A model generated the notes under the pieces. That model was given only the letters and a program-made list of their open reading frames with translations. It was not told the origin of the DNA and searched no databases. DNA of 64,000 nt, from NCBI RefSeq assembly GCF_001941865.1, contig NZ_CP016162.1:4711501-4775500 (forward strand), in the 5' to 3' direction. Below, piece by piece: positions 18,683 through 28,352 of the stretch. Positions within the stretch are counted from its first letter, which is position 1; each line of letters starts with the position of its first letter. The translations under genes and the position numbers were made by a program. Origin of the DNA: Pseudomonas alcaliphila JAB1. Lineage in GTDB: Bacteria > Pseudomonadota > Gammaproteobacteria > Pseudomonadales > Pseudomonadaceae.

Positions 18683-19618
18683 TCAGAGGCTCAGCAGATG
18701 AATCAGCCGCGCCGCCACCTTGGCGGTGCGGTTGTCGATGTCGTATTCGGGGTTGATCTCGGCCAGGTCGGCCAGGCGCAGCTTGCCGCTGGCCTTGAGC
18801 CGTTCGAGCAGCGGTTCCAGCAGCTCCAGGCGCACGCCACGGGCGGCTGGCGCGCTGACGCCCGGCGCCTCGCAGGCCGGCAGCACGTCGATGTCGATGG
18901 TCAGATAGAGCGCGTCGCACTCGGCGGTGAAGGCGTCCAGCTCGGCGCCGATGCTCTCCAGGGTCGACTCGCGGATCTGGTGATCCTCGCGCACCAGCAC
19001 GTTCAGCTCGGCGGCGCGGGCGAACAGCGCGCGGGTGTTGCTGGCGCGGCTGACGCCGAGGCAGGCGTAGCGGAACGGCCAGCCGCGTGCGGCACACTGC
19101 TCGGCGATCTGCGCGAAGGGCGTGCCGGAGGAATGCACATGGGCCGGGTCGCGCAGGTCGAAATGGGCGTCGAAATTGATGATGCCGATTTTAGGAGCTG
19201 GGTTGCCAGACAGATGCTCGGCCAGGCCCGACCAGCTACCGAAGGCCACTTCATGCCCACCGCCGATCACCAGCGGCAGATGGCCGGCGTCCAGCAGGGC
19301 GCAGACGTTGCGACCGAGGCGCGCCTGCGCCGCTTCCAGGTCGCCGTCTTCGCAGGTCACGTCGCCCGCATCGTAGGCCGGCGCCTGACGGTGCCAGGCC
19401 AGGTTGGCCAGCGCCTTGCGTACGCTTTGCGGCGCAGCGACAGCACCGACGCGGCCATGATTGCGGCGCACGCCCTCGTCGCAGGCGAACCCCAGCAGGG
19501 CCAGGCCCGGCTGGCTGTCTTCGGCGAGTGCGCGGATGCGCTGGTGCCAGCGCGCGCTGTCGGTTTCCGGGTCGGTACGACCGCTCCAGGCAGCCATGCT
19601 GTGACGATCAGCGAGCAT
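18683..19618 (-). CDS. hutG: Formimidoylglutamase (arginase-type HutG)
   Basis: The 311-residue enzyme belongs to the arginase superfamily; its manganese-binding motifs are GGGHE, NFDAHFD and TIDIDVLP. It should hydrolyse N-formimino-L-glutamate directly to glutamate and formamide. The ATG at 19618 overlaps the last 11 nt of hutI and has GGAG 9 nt upstream, indicating translational coupling. This is the four-step route; many pseudomonads instead use HutF deiminase plus an unrelated N-formylglutamate amidohydrolase also called HutG, and neither gene appears here. Confidence 0.92.
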   Translation of the reverse strand: MLADRHSMAAWSGRTDPETDSARWHQRIRALAEDSQPGLALLGFACDEGVRRNHGRVGAVAAPQSVRKALANLAWHRQAPAYDAGDVTCEDGDLEAAQARLGRNVCALLDAGHLPLVIGGGHEVAFGSWSGLAEHLSGNPAPKIGIINFDAHFDLRDPAHVHSSGTPFAQIAEQCAARGWPFRYACLGVSRASNTRALFARAAELNVLVREDHQIRESTLESIGAELDAFTAECDALYLTIDIDVLPACEAPGVSAPAARGVRLELLEPLLERLKASGKLRLADLAEINPEYDIDNRTAKVAARLIHLLSL

Positions 19619-20825
19619 GAGTAGTGGCTCCGTTGAAAACGCGCTGACGCAGGCGCCCGGCCTGCACCGCGTAGGCCAGTTCGGCCGGTTGCTGGATATC
19701 CCACAGGCACAGATCCGCCGGCGCGCCGACCGCGATGCGGCCCAACTCGGGCAGGCCGAGGGCGCGGGCGCCATGGGCGGTCATGCCGGCCAGGGCTTCG
19801 CGTGGGGTGAGGCGAAACAGGGTGCAGGCCAGGTTGGCCATCAGCGTGGGCATGCAGATCGGCGAGGTGCCGGGGTTGGCGTCGCTGGCCACGGCCATCG
19901 GCACGCCGTACTGGCGCAGCAGCGCGATGGGCGGCAACTGGGTTTCGCGCAGCACGTGGAAGGCGCCGGGCAGCAGTACGGCGACCGTGCCGGCCTCGGC
20001 CATGGCGCGCACGCCGGCCTCATCCAGGTATTCGATATGGTCGGCTGACAGCGCGCCGTAACCTGCGGCCAGGGCACTGCCGCCAAGGTTGGACAGTTGC
20101 TCGGCATGGGCCTTGATCGCCAGGCCGTTGGCCTGAGCCGCCTGATAGATGCGCTCGCATTGCGCCGGGGAAAAGCCGATGCCCTCGCAGAACACGTCCA
20201 CGGCATCGGCCAGTCGTTCACGGGCAGCGGCCGGGATCATTTCATTGCATACCAGGCTCACGTAGTCGTCGGCGCGGCCGGCGTATTCCGGCGGCAAGGC
20301 ATGGGCACCGAGCAGCGTGGTCAGCACCCGTACCGGACGCAGCTGGCCGAGACGGCGGGCCACGCGCAGCATCTTCAACTCACTTTCGACGGTCAGACCG
20401 TAACCGGACTTGATCTCCAGCGTGGTCACACCATCGGCCAGCAGCGCATCGAGACGCGGCAGGCTGGCGGCGATCAGTTCGTCCTCGCTCGCTGTACGAG
20501 TGGCGCGCACGCTGCTGAGAATGCCGCCACCGTTGCGGGCGATGGTTTCGTAGCTGACACCTTCCAGGCGCTGCTCGAACTCTCCAGCGCGGTTGCCGGC
20601 ATAGACCAGATGGGTGTGGCAGTCGACCAGGCCTGGGGTCATCACGCCGCCGCTCCCCACCTCGACTGCACCTTGAGCCAGCGCCTCGTCGAAGGTGCGC
20701 GACGGCCACAGACCGGCAATGCGACCGTCCTCGACCAGCACGTTCATCGCCTCGTCCAGCTGCGCCAGGCCATCGAAGACCTGCACATCGCGCCAGAGCT
20801 GTTTCGAGGTGGAATGCATCGGCAT
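19608..20825 (-). CDS. hutI: Imidazolonepropionase
   Basis: The 405-residue metal-dependent amidohydrolase opens the ring of 4-imidazolone-5-propanoate to give formiminoglutamate. Metal-binding motifs are visible as [44 protein letters not shown] and [10 protein letters not shown]. The ATG at 20825 has GGGAGA 6 nt upstream; a second ATG lies two codons on. It is the first gene of the hutI-G-U-H-C operon, and a HutC-type dyad (20845-20856) lies 20 nt upstream. Confidence 0.96.
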   Translation of the reverse strand: MPMHSTSKQLWRDVQVFDGLAQLDEAMNVLVEDGRIAGLWPSRTFDEALAQGAVEVGSGGVMTPGLVDCHTHLVYAGNRAGEFEQRLEGVSYETIARNGGGILSSVRATRTASEDELIAASLPRLDALLADGVTTLEIKSGYGLTVESELKMLRVARRLGQLRPVRVLTTLLGAHALPPEYAGRADDYVSLVCNEMIPAAARERLADAVDVFCEGIGFSPAQCERIYQAAQANGLAIKAHAEQLSNLGGSALAAGYGALSADHIEYLDEAGVRAMAEAGTVAVLLPGAFHVLRETQLPPIALLRQYGVPMAVASDANPGTSPICMPTLMANLACTLFRLTPREALAGMTAHGARALGLPELGRIAVGAPADLCLWDIQQPAELAYAVQAGRLRQRVFNGATTHAR

Positions 20826-20844
20826 GGGATTCTCCCGGCTTGTT

Positions 20845-20856
20845 TTGTATATACAA
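20845..20856. promoter_or_regulatory. HutC-type operator of the hutIGUHC operon
   Basis: TTGTATATACAA is a perfect 12-nt palindrome with the TGTA-N2-TACA arrangement known for HutC operators. It lies 20 nt upstream of the hutI start. Confidence 0.8.
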
Positions 20857-21028
20857 TATGAGTGGATCGAATCGGCGTCAAGCCGGGAGCAACAGCCTGA
20901 CCTTATGATCACAAGACCAGACAAGGCATGTGCAGTACGGCTTGATACCCTGAATAGAGCGTTACCGGCCTCTGTCTGGAGACATCTTCGCCGACCTTGC
21001 GATCGGAACCGTTTGTCGCCCAGCCACT

Positions 21029-21040
21029 ATGTATATACAT
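21029..21040. promoter_or_regulatory. HutC-type operator of hutD
   Basis: ATGTATATACAT is a second perfect dyad of the same class, 12 nt upstream of hutD and about 184 bp from the hutI-side operator. The pair frames the divergent promoter region. Confidence 0.8.
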
Positions 21041-21051
21041 TTGGAGAGATC

Positions 21052-21642
21052 ATGCCCTGCACCCTGCTCGACCCCGCAACTGCCCGCGCAATGCCCTGGA
21101 AGAACGGTGGCGGCTCCACCGTGGAATTGGCCATCTCGCCAGTGGGTGCCGGCCTGGAGGATTTCGCCTGGCGCATCAGCACTGCGCAGGTGGCGGTGGA
21201 TGGTGCCTTTTCCAGCTTCCCGGACATCGACCGCAGCCTGGCCGTGCTCGCCGGTAACGGCGTGTGCCTGCACCGCGCCGACGGGCAGCGCGAAATGCTG
21301 CTCAGCGGTGGCGCCATAGCGGTGTTCGGCGGCGAAGAGGCGATCAGCGCCCATCTGCTGGACGGCCCGATCACCGATCTAAATCTGATGACGCGACGCG
21401 GCGTCTGGAAGCATGAATTGCAGTTGCTCGAGTGGCAGGGCGAACAGGCGCTGCAGAACGATGCCGAGATTTTGCTGCTGTGGAATGCCACGCCCGAAGC
21501 TCTGCATTATCAACTGCCGGAGGGCGGTCAGCAGGTGCTGGCAGCACACAGTGGTGTGCTGCTGGAGAACGAGCAGGGGCGCCTCACACTGGAAAGTGAT
21601 CAGCCATCGCTACTCTACGTTGGCCGAATGCGCAGAGGCTGA
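21052..21642 (+). CDS. hutD: HutD/Ves family protein
   Basis: The 196-residue cupin-like protein shows HutD signatures: ATARAMPWKNGGGSTVELAI, FAWRISTAQVAVDGAFSSFPDIDRSLAVLAG and LNLMTRRGVW. HutD is found in hut loci and has been proposed to limit or fine-tune histidine catabolism, perhaps by binding N-formylglutamate. GGAGA lies 6 nt upstream of the ATG. It is transcribed away from hutI under its own HutC-type operator. A long upstream in-frame extension without a start signal was rejected. Confidence 0.92.
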   Translation: MPCTLLDPATARAMPWKNGGGSTVELAISPVGAGLEDFAWRISTAQVAVDGAFSSFPDIDRSLAVLAGNGVCLHRADGQREMLLSGGAIAVFGGEEAISAHLLDGPITDLNLMTRRGVWKHELQLLEWQGEQALQNDAEILLLWNATPEALHYQLPEGGQQVLAAHSGVLLENEQGRLTLESDQPSLLYVGRMRRG

Positions 21643-21911
21643 GCACCAGAAGAACTGCTGGACGCCAAAAGCGACGTCCACACGATGCCAATGCGCCATT
21701 GCGTCGGTATCTGACCGCTGACCGTCGCTCTCACCCATTACCTCCCCCCTCACCTCCGTACCCTCCCCCGGGTTCGCCGAATGCGAACTCGGGGGATTCG
21801 CTGCTTCACGGCCAGCACATCGGCCCTTTCAACACTCTCGCCAACCAAGGGAGGACGCGACACCCCTTTCTCTGCCGCCAACGATGTCTAAAAACATACG
21901 GAGAGCAAGCC
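21643..21911. other. hutD-porin intergenic region with long stem-loop
   Basis: The gap contains a 13-bp stem at 21765-21777/21783-21795 (one G-T pair, 5-nt loop), preceded by a pyrimidine-rich stretch (CCTCCCCCCTCACCTCC). No T-run follows. It may end hutD transcripts or be part of the porin leader. No gene is seen. Confidence 0.5.
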
Positions 21912-23216
21912 ATGTCATTTCGCAGAAAAACACTACTGGCCCTGGCCATCAGCACCGCAACGGGGGCACCACTGGCCTTGGCCAGTCAGGCCGAAAGCCA
22001 GGGTTTCATCGAAGACAGCCACCTGAAGTTCATGACCCGCAACCTCTACTGGAATCACGATCGCCATGGCGGCGCTGATGACCGGCGAGAATGGGGCCAA
22101 GGTTTTCGCCTCGACTACACCTCCGGCTATACCCAGGGCACCCTTGGCTTCGGCGTCGACCTGAGCGCCTATTCGGCGATCAAGCTCGATGGTGGTCGTG
22201 GATACTCCGGACAGGCGGGCGTACTGGTACCGGATGGCGAAGGCACCAAGGACGCAGCAGGCTCTGCCGGCGCCTCGGTGAAGATGCGCCTGTCCAACAC
22301 CGAACTGCGTTATGGCAACAACCTGCGTCCTTACAACCCGGTTTTCGCACCGGCCGATGCGCGCCTGGTTCCGGGCACCGCTACCGGATTCTGGCTGACC
22401 AGTTCAGAGTGGACAGGCCTGGACCTCGAAGCCGGACACATGACCGCCTCCAAGGACTTCAACAGCACAAACAACGACGATGATTTCCACGCATCCTACG
22501 CCGGCGTCAGCACGGATACCGTGGACTTCGTCGGCGGCAACTACGCCATCACCGACAATCTCAGCGTCAGCCTCTATGGCTCGGAGTACAAGGACATCTG
22601 GCGTCAGTACTACGCCAACACCAACTACACCTACTCGCTGAGTGACGATCAGAGCCTGAACTTCGACTTCAACATCTATCGCTCGAATGACGAAGGTCGC
22701 AAGCTGGCCGGCGAGATCGGCGTCACCGCCTGGTCGTTCGCCGCCGCTTACACCGTCGGCGCGCACACCTTCAAGGTGACTCACCAACGCATCAATGGCG
22801 ACCAGCCATTCGACTACCTGGGCATGGGGCCAGGCACTTTCCATGATTCCATCTACCTGGCCAACTCCTCGCAGCTGGTGGATTTCAACGGCCCGAACGA
22901 ACGCTCCTGGGGTCTATTCTACGACCTCAACATGGCCAGCTATGGCGTGCCCGGTCTGACCTTCCACGCCCGCTACATCCGTGGTACCGACGTCGATGGC
23001 AGCAAGATGGATCCGAGCAGCCCCTACGCCTACTACGCTGACAGCGAAGACCACTGGGAACGCGATCTCGCCGTGGGCTATGTGGTGCAGAGTGGCCCGG
23101 CCAAGGACCTGTCCTTCAAGTTGCGTCAGGCCACCCACCGTATCGGCAACGGCAAGTCCGACGTGTCCTCAGATCAGGTTCGCCTGATCATCGAGTTCCC
23201 GTACGAGATTTTCTGA
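21912..23216 (+). CDS. OprD-family outer-membrane porin
   Basis: The 434-residue precursor has a signal peptide ending LALASQAE and the OprD family start (GFIEDSHLKFMTRNLYWNHDR), alternating beta-strands with aromatic girdles, and a terminal strand ending in phenylalanine (RLIIEFPYEIF). GGAGA lies 8 nt upstream of the ATG. OprD/Occ porins take up amino acids or carboxylates. Its position beside the hut genes suggests it could admit histidine, like P. aeruginosa OpdC, but no shared regulatory site was seen, so this is inference. Confidence 0.9.
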   Translation: MSFRRKTLLALAISTATGAPLALASQAESQGFIEDSHLKFMTRNLYWNHDRHGGADDRREWGQGFRLDYTSGYTQGTLGFGVDLSAYSAIKLDGGRGYSGQAGVLVPDGEGTKDAAGSAGASVKMRLSNTELRYGNNLRPYNPVFAPADARLVPGTATGFWLTSSEWTGLDLEAGHMTASKDFNSTNNDDDFHASYAGVSTDTVDFVGGNYAITDNLSVSLYGSEYKDIWRQYYANTNYTYSLSDDQSLNFDFNIYRSNDEGRKLAGEIGVTAWSFAAAYTVGAHTFKVTHQRINGDQPFDYLGMGPGTFHDSIYLANSSQLVDFNGPNERSWGLFYDLNMASYGVPGLTFHARYIRGTDVDGSKMDPSSPYAYYADSEDHWERDLAVGYVVQSGPAKDLSFKLRQATHRIGNGKSDVSSDQVRLIIEFPYEIF

Positions 23217-23228
23217 CCCTGTAAATGC

Positions 23229-23258
23229 ACAAGCCCCGGCACTCAGGCCGGGGCTTGT
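23229..23258. terminator. Shared terminator between convergent porin and acyl-CoA dehydrogenase genes
   Basis: ACAAGCCCCGGC pairs perfectly with GCCGGGGCTTGT across a 6-nt loop. It lies 12 nt past the porin stop and 17 nt past the other gene's stop, so it can serve both strands, though T-runs are short. Confidence 0.75.
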
Positions 23259-23275
23259 GTACACACCACACAGGA

Positions 23276-25054
23276 TCAGAACTGCGCAGCATCCAACAGA
23301 TACAGCGACTCGCTACCGGCCTTGACCGACGCACTCAGCGAGTGAATGCGCGGCAGCAAGCGGGCGAAGTAGAAGCGTGCGGTGCCCAGCTTGCTGGCGT
23401 AGAACTCGTCCTGCCCTTCCTTGCCCAGCGCGGCACGCGCCATCAAGGCCCACATGTAAGCATAGGCGGTGTAGCCGAACACATGCAGGTATTCCACCGA
23501 GGCCGCACCGATCTCGTTGGGGTTGCCCTTGGCACGGTCCAGTACCCAGGCGGTCAACTCATCCAGGTTCTGCACAGCCGCCGCCAGCGGCTTGGTGAAC
23601 TCGTCGAGATTGGCATCGGCCGAAGCGACGAAGGCCTTGATCTCGTCGGCCAGATGCTTGTAGAAGCTGCCGCCGCTGCCAACGATCTTGCGCCCCATCA
23701 GGTCCAGCGACTGGATGCCGTTGGTGCCTTCGTAGATCTGGGTGATGCGGCAATCCCGAACAAGCTGCTCCTGGCCCCACTCGCGGATGAAGCCGTGGCC
23801 GCCGAAGATCTGCTGGCCATGCACCGTGGTTTCCAGCGCCATGTCGGTGAGGAAGGCCTTGGCCACCGGGGTCAGCAGCGCCACCAGCTCGTCGGCGCGC
23901 TTGGCGGTGTCCTTGTCCTCACTGTACTTGGCGGTATCGAGCTGCATAGCGACGTAGCTGGAGAAGGCGCGACCACCCTCGTTCAGCGCCTTCATGGTCA
24001 GCAGCATGCGGCGCACGTCCGGATGCACGATGATCGGGTCGGCGGCTTTGTCCTTGGCCACCGGACCGGTCGGTGCGCGGCTCTGGATGCGCTCGCGGGC
24101 GTATTCGATGGCGCTCTGGTAGCTGCGCTCGCCCAGGGCCAGGCCCTGGATGCCAACGCCCAGGCGCTCGTAGTTCATCATGGTGAACATGGCATTGAGG
24201 CCCTTGTTCACTTCGCCGACCAGGTAACCGGTGGCGCCGTCGAAGTTCATCACGCAGGTGGCCGAAGCCTTGATGCCCATCTTGTGCTCGATGGAGCCAC
24301 AGCCCAGCGCGTTCTTCTCACCCAGTGAACCGTCGGCATTGACCATCACTTTAGGCACGATGAACAGCGAAATGCCTTTCGGGCCCGCCGGCGCGTCCGG
24401 CAGCTTGGCCAGCACCAGATGGATGATGTTTTCGGTCAGGTCGTGCTCACCACCGGTGATGAAGATCTTGGTGCCGCTGATCTTGTAGCTGCCATCTGCC
24501 TGGGGTTCGGCCTTGGTGCGGATGATGCCCAGGTCGGTGCCGGCGTGCGGCTCGGTCAGGCACATGGAACCGGCCCAGACGCCGGCGTACATGTTTGGCA
24601 GGTACTGCGCCTTGAGCTCTTCGCTGGCGTGGTTGAGGATCGACAGGCAGGCGCCGGCGGTGAGCATCGGGTACAGGCCGAAGGACAGGTTGGCCGAGTT
24701 GACCATCTCCTCGACTTGGGCGCCGATCACCTTGGGCATGCCCATGCCGCCGAACTCCGGCGAACCGCCTACGCCGACCCAGCCACCCTCGGCGTAGGTC
24801 TGGTAGGCCTCGGGGAAACCGGCCGGGGTTTTCACCGCGCCGTTGTCCCAGGAGCAGCCTTCTTCGTCACCGCTGCGGTTCAGCGGGGCGATGCTGCCCG
24901 CGGTGACTTTGCCAGCTTCTTCCAGGATGGCACTGGCGGTATCGGCATCGACCACCTCGGCCAGGGCCGGCAGCTCGGCCCAGAGCTTGGAGACTTCGAA
25001 TACTTCATTGAGCACGAAGCGCATGTCGCGCAGGGGGGCTTTGTAATCGGCCAT
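23276..25054 (-). CDS. Acyl-CoA dehydrogenase, FadE2-like (592 aa)
   Basis: The protein begins [21 protein letters not shown], the N-terminal extension typical of the large Pseudomonas acyl-CoA dehydrogenases. Family motifs include MCLTEPHAGTDLG (FAD and substrate contacts), KIFITGGEHD, and the C-terminal helical domain with QIFGGHGFIREWGQEQLVRDCRI and YEGTNGIQSLDLMGRK, which includes the usual catalytic base region. It introduces the 2,3 double bond in beta-oxidation. Position and length correspond to P. aeruginosa PA0508 as I recall it. Chain-length preference cannot be read from sequence. Confidence 0.93.
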   Translation of the reverse strand: MADYKAPLRDMRFVLNEVFEVSKLWAELPALAEVVDADTASAILEEAGKVTAGSIAPLNRSGDEEGCSWDNGAVKTPAGFPEAYQTYAEGGWVGVGGSPEFGGMGMPKVIGAQVEEMVNSANLSFGLYPMLTAGACLSILNHASEELKAQYLPNMYAGVWAGSMCLTEPHAGTDLGIIRTKAEPQADGSYKISGTKIFITGGEHDLTENIIHLVLAKLPDAPAGPKGISLFIVPKVMVNADGSLGEKNALGCGSIEHKMGIKASATCVMNFDGATGYLVGEVNKGLNAMFTMMNYERLGVGIQGLALGERSYQSAIEYARERIQSRAPTGPVAKDKAADPIIVHPDVRRMLLTMKALNEGGRAFSSYVAMQLDTAKYSEDKDTAKRADELVALLTPVAKAFLTDMALETTVHGQQIFGGHGFIREWGQEQLVRDCRITQIYEGTNGIQSLDLMGRKIVGSGGSFYKHLADEIKAFVASADANLDEFTKPLAAAVQNLDELTAWVLDRAKGNPNEIGAASVEYLHVFGYTAYAYMWALMARAALGKEGQDEFYASKLGTARFYFARLLPRIHSLSASVKAGSESLYLLDAAQF

Positions 25055-25218
25055 GACACATCCTCGAAAACGGACTTACGTGAGAGGGCCGAGTTTACTT
25101 GAACAACTTTATAGACACATAGGGTCTTGTTGTGACCAGCAATTCACAGGCAGTCACTAACTATCTGATTGACTGAGGACAAGGAAAACCCCTGCTGACC
25201 GCTCGTCTGCCAGTGCAG

Positions 25219-26260
25219 CTATTCGCGCCCGGAGGCCAGCTTCACAACCCCGCGACGCTGGCCGGCGCTACGGATGCAATTGCGCCCGGCGGCCTTGGCG
25301 CTGTACAGCGCCTTGTCCGCCTCCTTGATGACCTCCTGCAGCGTGCGTTGCTCGACCTGACGCTCGGCGACGCCCATGCTCACGGTCACCGACACCTCGC
25401 TGACGGCCTTGCCGGCCCTGCACTGCTTGCCTTCGCGGTCATTACGCGGGCGGCGTTGCGGATCACGCAGTTGCATGCGGTACTGCTCGATGGCCAGATG
25501 CACTGCCTCGATGTGCGGCAGGGATTGCTCCACGCTCTTGCCGGGAAACAGCAAGGTGAACTCCTCACCGCCATAGCGGTAAGCCTTGCCGCCACCGCAC
25601 TATGCTGATCATCACCTGCAACGCGTTGGCCAGGATGAACACCAGCGGCAACATCCACAGCAGACCGCACAGCCCCACTAATTGCGCCGCGTGCAGTGGC
25701 CTGGGCTTGCAGATAGACCAATTGCGCCAGGTTCATTCAGGCACCATGCAGCGACGGCCAGTGAATCTGTGCCAGCCAGTCGGCGATACCCTGTGGATAA
25801 CGCCGCGCCAGACCAAAGGCCAGCGCGCTGACTGCCAGCAGCACCAAGGCGCGGGCGAACATGTCCTGCGCCAGGTGCGAGCGCTCCTCCCAGCAGCCGT
25901 AGAGGGCATAGAGCAGTGGTAGCAACAGGTAGATCAGGTGAAAGACCAGCGCCGCATCACCGCGTCTCTGGCCATTGCCTGGGAAGTGATCGACCTGGAT
26001 ATCCAGCAGAAAGTAGCCGACATACAGCGCCAGCAGCAGAAACACCTCGCGCTGATGCCATAGGCCAGACAGAAGGAGCCGCCAAGCAGCAACAGCAGCG
26101 TCGGCAATACATTAAACAGGGAGAGGAAGAACTCGCTCAGCACTGGCAGCAGAGCAGCCACTATCCCACCAGCCAGCAAAGGCAGCGACGTGAAGAAGTG
26201 ACTGAGGCGCAGATTGGCCGGACGGTTCACGCTGGCATCCCGGGCGGAAGACGCAGTCAT
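25219..26260 (-). pseudogene. Decayed membrane-bound diguanylate cyclase (GGDEF)
   Basis: An ancestral gene can be followed from ATG 26260 through several transmembrane helices (SLPLLAGGIVAALLPVLSEF, LLLALYVGYFLLDIQVDHF) to a GGDEF C-terminus ending at 25219, but not in one frame. Lesions are a frameshift near 26065, a TGA at 25737-25739 where a Trp codon is likely, another frameshift near 25680, and an apparent internal deletion: the last membrane helix (LVFILANALQVMIS) is followed almost at once by GKAYRYGGEEFTLLFPGK (GGEEF at 25559-25573), so about 80 residues of the catalytic domain are missing. The remaining VSMGVAERQ and ADKALYSAKAAGRN segments are typical. It should be inactive. Confidence 0.82.
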
Positions 26261-26323
26261 TCTGCCTGCTTCGATTCCTGAAAACAGCGACAGAATGCGA
26301 CATTCGCTGCAATGCGAAGTGCG

Positions 26324-26359
26324 AAAACGACAACGCCGCCCCAAAGGGCGGCGCTGTCG
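26324..26359 (-). terminator. Terminator after the 601-aa acyl-CoA dehydrogenase
   Basis: A 14-bp stem with one mismatch (26328-26341 with 26346-26359, CAAA loop) is followed on the minus strand by TTTT. It lies 18 nt beyond the stop codon at 26377. Confidence 0.8.
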
Positions 26360-26376
26360 TGCTACCGATGAAGGAC

Positions 26377-28182
26377 TCAGAAGCCCAGAGCGAAATGCTC
26401 TTCATCCATCTCCATCAGGTTGCTGGCGCCCGACAGCATGGCTTCGACGTGCGCGCGGGTACGCGGCAGGATGCGCGCGTAGTAGAAGCGGGCAGTCTGC
26501 AACTTGGCCTTGTAGAAAGCCTCGTCATCAGTACCGGCAGCCAGCTTCTCGGCAGCCAGGCGCGCCATGTCGGCCCAGAAGTAGGCCAGGCAGGCGTAGC
26601 CGGAGTACATCAGGTAGTCCACGGAGGCGGCACCAACTTCCTCGCGATCTTTCATCGCGGCCATGCCGATCTTCATGGTGATGTCGCCCCACTCCTTGTT
26701 CAGCTTGGCCAGCGGCTCGACGAATTCCTTGACGGAGTCGTTGCCCTCGTTGGCCTGGCAGAACTTGTGGACGATCTTGGTGAAGTTCTTCAGGGCACCG
26801 CCCTGAGTCATCAACACCTTGCGGCCCAGCAGGTCGAGCGCCTGAACGCCGGTGGTGCCTTCGTACATCATGGAAATGCGGCAGTCACGTAGGTTCTGCT
26901 CCATGCCCCACTCGCTGATAAAGCCGTGGCCACCATAGATCTGCATGCCGTGAGAAGCGGCTTCGAAGCCCACTTCGGTCATGAAGGCCTTGGCGATCGG
27001 GGTGAGGAAGGCCAGCAGTTCATCAGCGGCCTTCTTCTCTTCTTCGTTCTGGCTGTGCTGAACGATGTCGACCTGCTTGGCGGTGAAGTAGACCATGGCG
27101 CGGTTGCCTTCGGCGAAGGCCTTCATGGTCAGCAACATGCGGCGTACGTCCGGATGCACGATGATCGGGTCAGCGGCTTTTTCCGGCGCTTTCGGGCCGG
27201 TCAGCGAACGCATCTGCAGACGCTCGCGGGCGTACTTGATGCCACCCTGGAAACCGACTTCGGCGTGGGCCAGGCCTTGCAGCGCGGTACCCAGACGAGC
27301 GGTGTTCATGAAGGTGAACATGCAGTTCAGGCCTTTGTTGGCCGGACCGATCAGGTAGCCGGTGGCGCCGTCGAAGTTCATCACGCAGGTGGCGTTGCCG
27401 TGGATGCCCATCTTGTGCTCGATGGAGCCACAGGAAACGGCGTTGCGCTCGCCTACGCCGCCTTCGGCATTGGGCAGGAACTTCGGCACGATGAACAGCG
27501 AGATACCCTTGGTACCGGCCGGCGCATCGGGCAGGCGGGCCAGAACGATATGGACGATGTTGTCGGCCATGTCGTGCTCGCCAGCGGAGATGAAGATCTT
27601 GGTGCCGGTGACCTTGTAGCTGCCGTCGGCCTGCGGTTCGGCCTTGGTGCGCAGCATGCCCAGGTCGGTGCCGCAATGCGGTTCGGTCAGGCACATGGTG
27701 CCGGTCCACTCGCCGGAAACCAGCTTGGTCAGGTAGGTGCGCTTCTGCTCGTCGGTGCCGTGGGCGCTCAGGGTGTTCATCGCACCGTGGCTCAGGCCGG
27801 GGTACATGCCCCAGGACCAGTTGGCCGAACCGACCATCTCGCTGATGGCCAGACCGAGGGATTCCGGCAGGCCCTGGCCGCCGTGCTCGACGTCATGCGC
27901 CAGGCTCGGCCAGCCGCCTTCGACGAACTGCTGATAGGCCTCTTTGAAGCCGGTCGGGGTTTTCACGCCGGATTCGCTCCAGGTGCAGCCCTCGATGTCA
28001 CCCACACGGTTCAGCGGCGACAGCACCTGCTCGCAGAACTTGGCGCCTTCTTCGAGGATGGCGTCGACCATGTCCGGAGTGGCGTCCTGGCAGCCAGGCA
28101 GGCTCTGGTAGTGCGCTTCATAGCCCAGCAGCTCATCACGAACGAAACGAATGTCACGCAAGGGGGCCTTGTAGTCAGGCAT
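26377..28182 (-). CDS. Acyl-CoA dehydrogenase, FadE1-like (601 aa)
   Basis: The product starts [21 protein letters not shown] and shows [76 protein letters not shown]. It catalyses the first step of fatty acid beta-oxidation. The start at 28182 is chosen by similarity of its N-terminus to the paralogue at 25054; a longer upstream frame crosses the regulatory region. Length and neighbours match P. aeruginosa PA0506. Two PsrA-type boxes lie about 110-130 bp upstream, so fatty-acid induction through PsrA is expected. Confidence 0.95.
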   Translation of the reverse strand: MPDYKAPLRDIRFVRDELLGYEAHYQSLPGCQDATPDMVDAILEEGAKFCEQVLSPLNRVGDIEGCTWSESGVKTPTGFKEAYQQFVEGGWPSLAHDVEHGGQGLPESLGLAISEMVGSANWSWGMYPGLSHGAMNTLSAHGTDEQKRTYLTKLVSGEWTGTMCLTEPHCGTDLGMLRTKAEPQADGSYKVTGTKIFISAGEHDMADNIVHIVLARLPDAPAGTKGISLFIVPKFLPNAEGGVGERNAVSCGSIEHKMGIHGNATCVMNFDGATGYLIGPANKGLNCMFTFMNTARLGTALQGLAHAEVGFQGGIKYARERLQMRSLTGPKAPEKAADPIIVHPDVRRMLLTMKAFAEGNRAMVYFTAKQVDIVQHSQNEEEKKAADELLAFLTPIAKAFMTEVGFEAASHGMQIYGGHGFISEWGMEQNLRDCRISMMYEGTTGVQALDLLGRKVLMTQGGALKNFTKIVHKFCQANEGNDSVKEFVEPLAKLNKEWGDITMKIGMAAMKDREEVGAASVDYLMYSGYACLAYFWADMARLAAEKLAAGTDDEAFYKAKLQTARFYYARILPRTRAHVEAMLSGASNLMEMDEEHFALGF

Positions 28183-28289
28183 AACGGTAAACCTCTGCGG
28201 TGGATTCCTAGTAGTTGGGGTGACCGTCTTGGCGGTCGCTCTCGGGATCACTCCCGGCTGCCTGGCCACGAGGCTGCGGCCGAAGCAAT

Positions 28290-28316
28290 CAAACAGGCGT
28301 TTGAAACATACGTTTA
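28290..28316. promoter_or_regulatory. Tandem PsrA-type operators upstream of fadE
   Basis: CAAAC-AGGC-GTTTG (28290-28303) is a perfect match to the reported PsrA motif (G/C)AAAC-N2-4-GTTT(G/C), and GAAAC-ATAC-GTTTA (28303-28316) is a second, nearly perfect copy sharing one base with it. A run of nine C residues follows at 28319-28327. Confidence 0.75.
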
Positions 28317-28352
28317 CGCCCCCCCCCTTGTCAAGCGCTGCCAATCGGCCGG

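Noticed and set aside
25055..25218. Possible PsrA box upstream of the 592-residue acyl-CoA dehydrogenase
   Set aside because: Only isolated GAAAA or ACTT-like pieces are present, with no inverted pair like that at 28290.
28319..28327. C9 run as a sequencing artefact
   Set aside because: It lies outside any coding frame, so it cannot be judged from reading frame; it is kept only as a comment on the promoter region.
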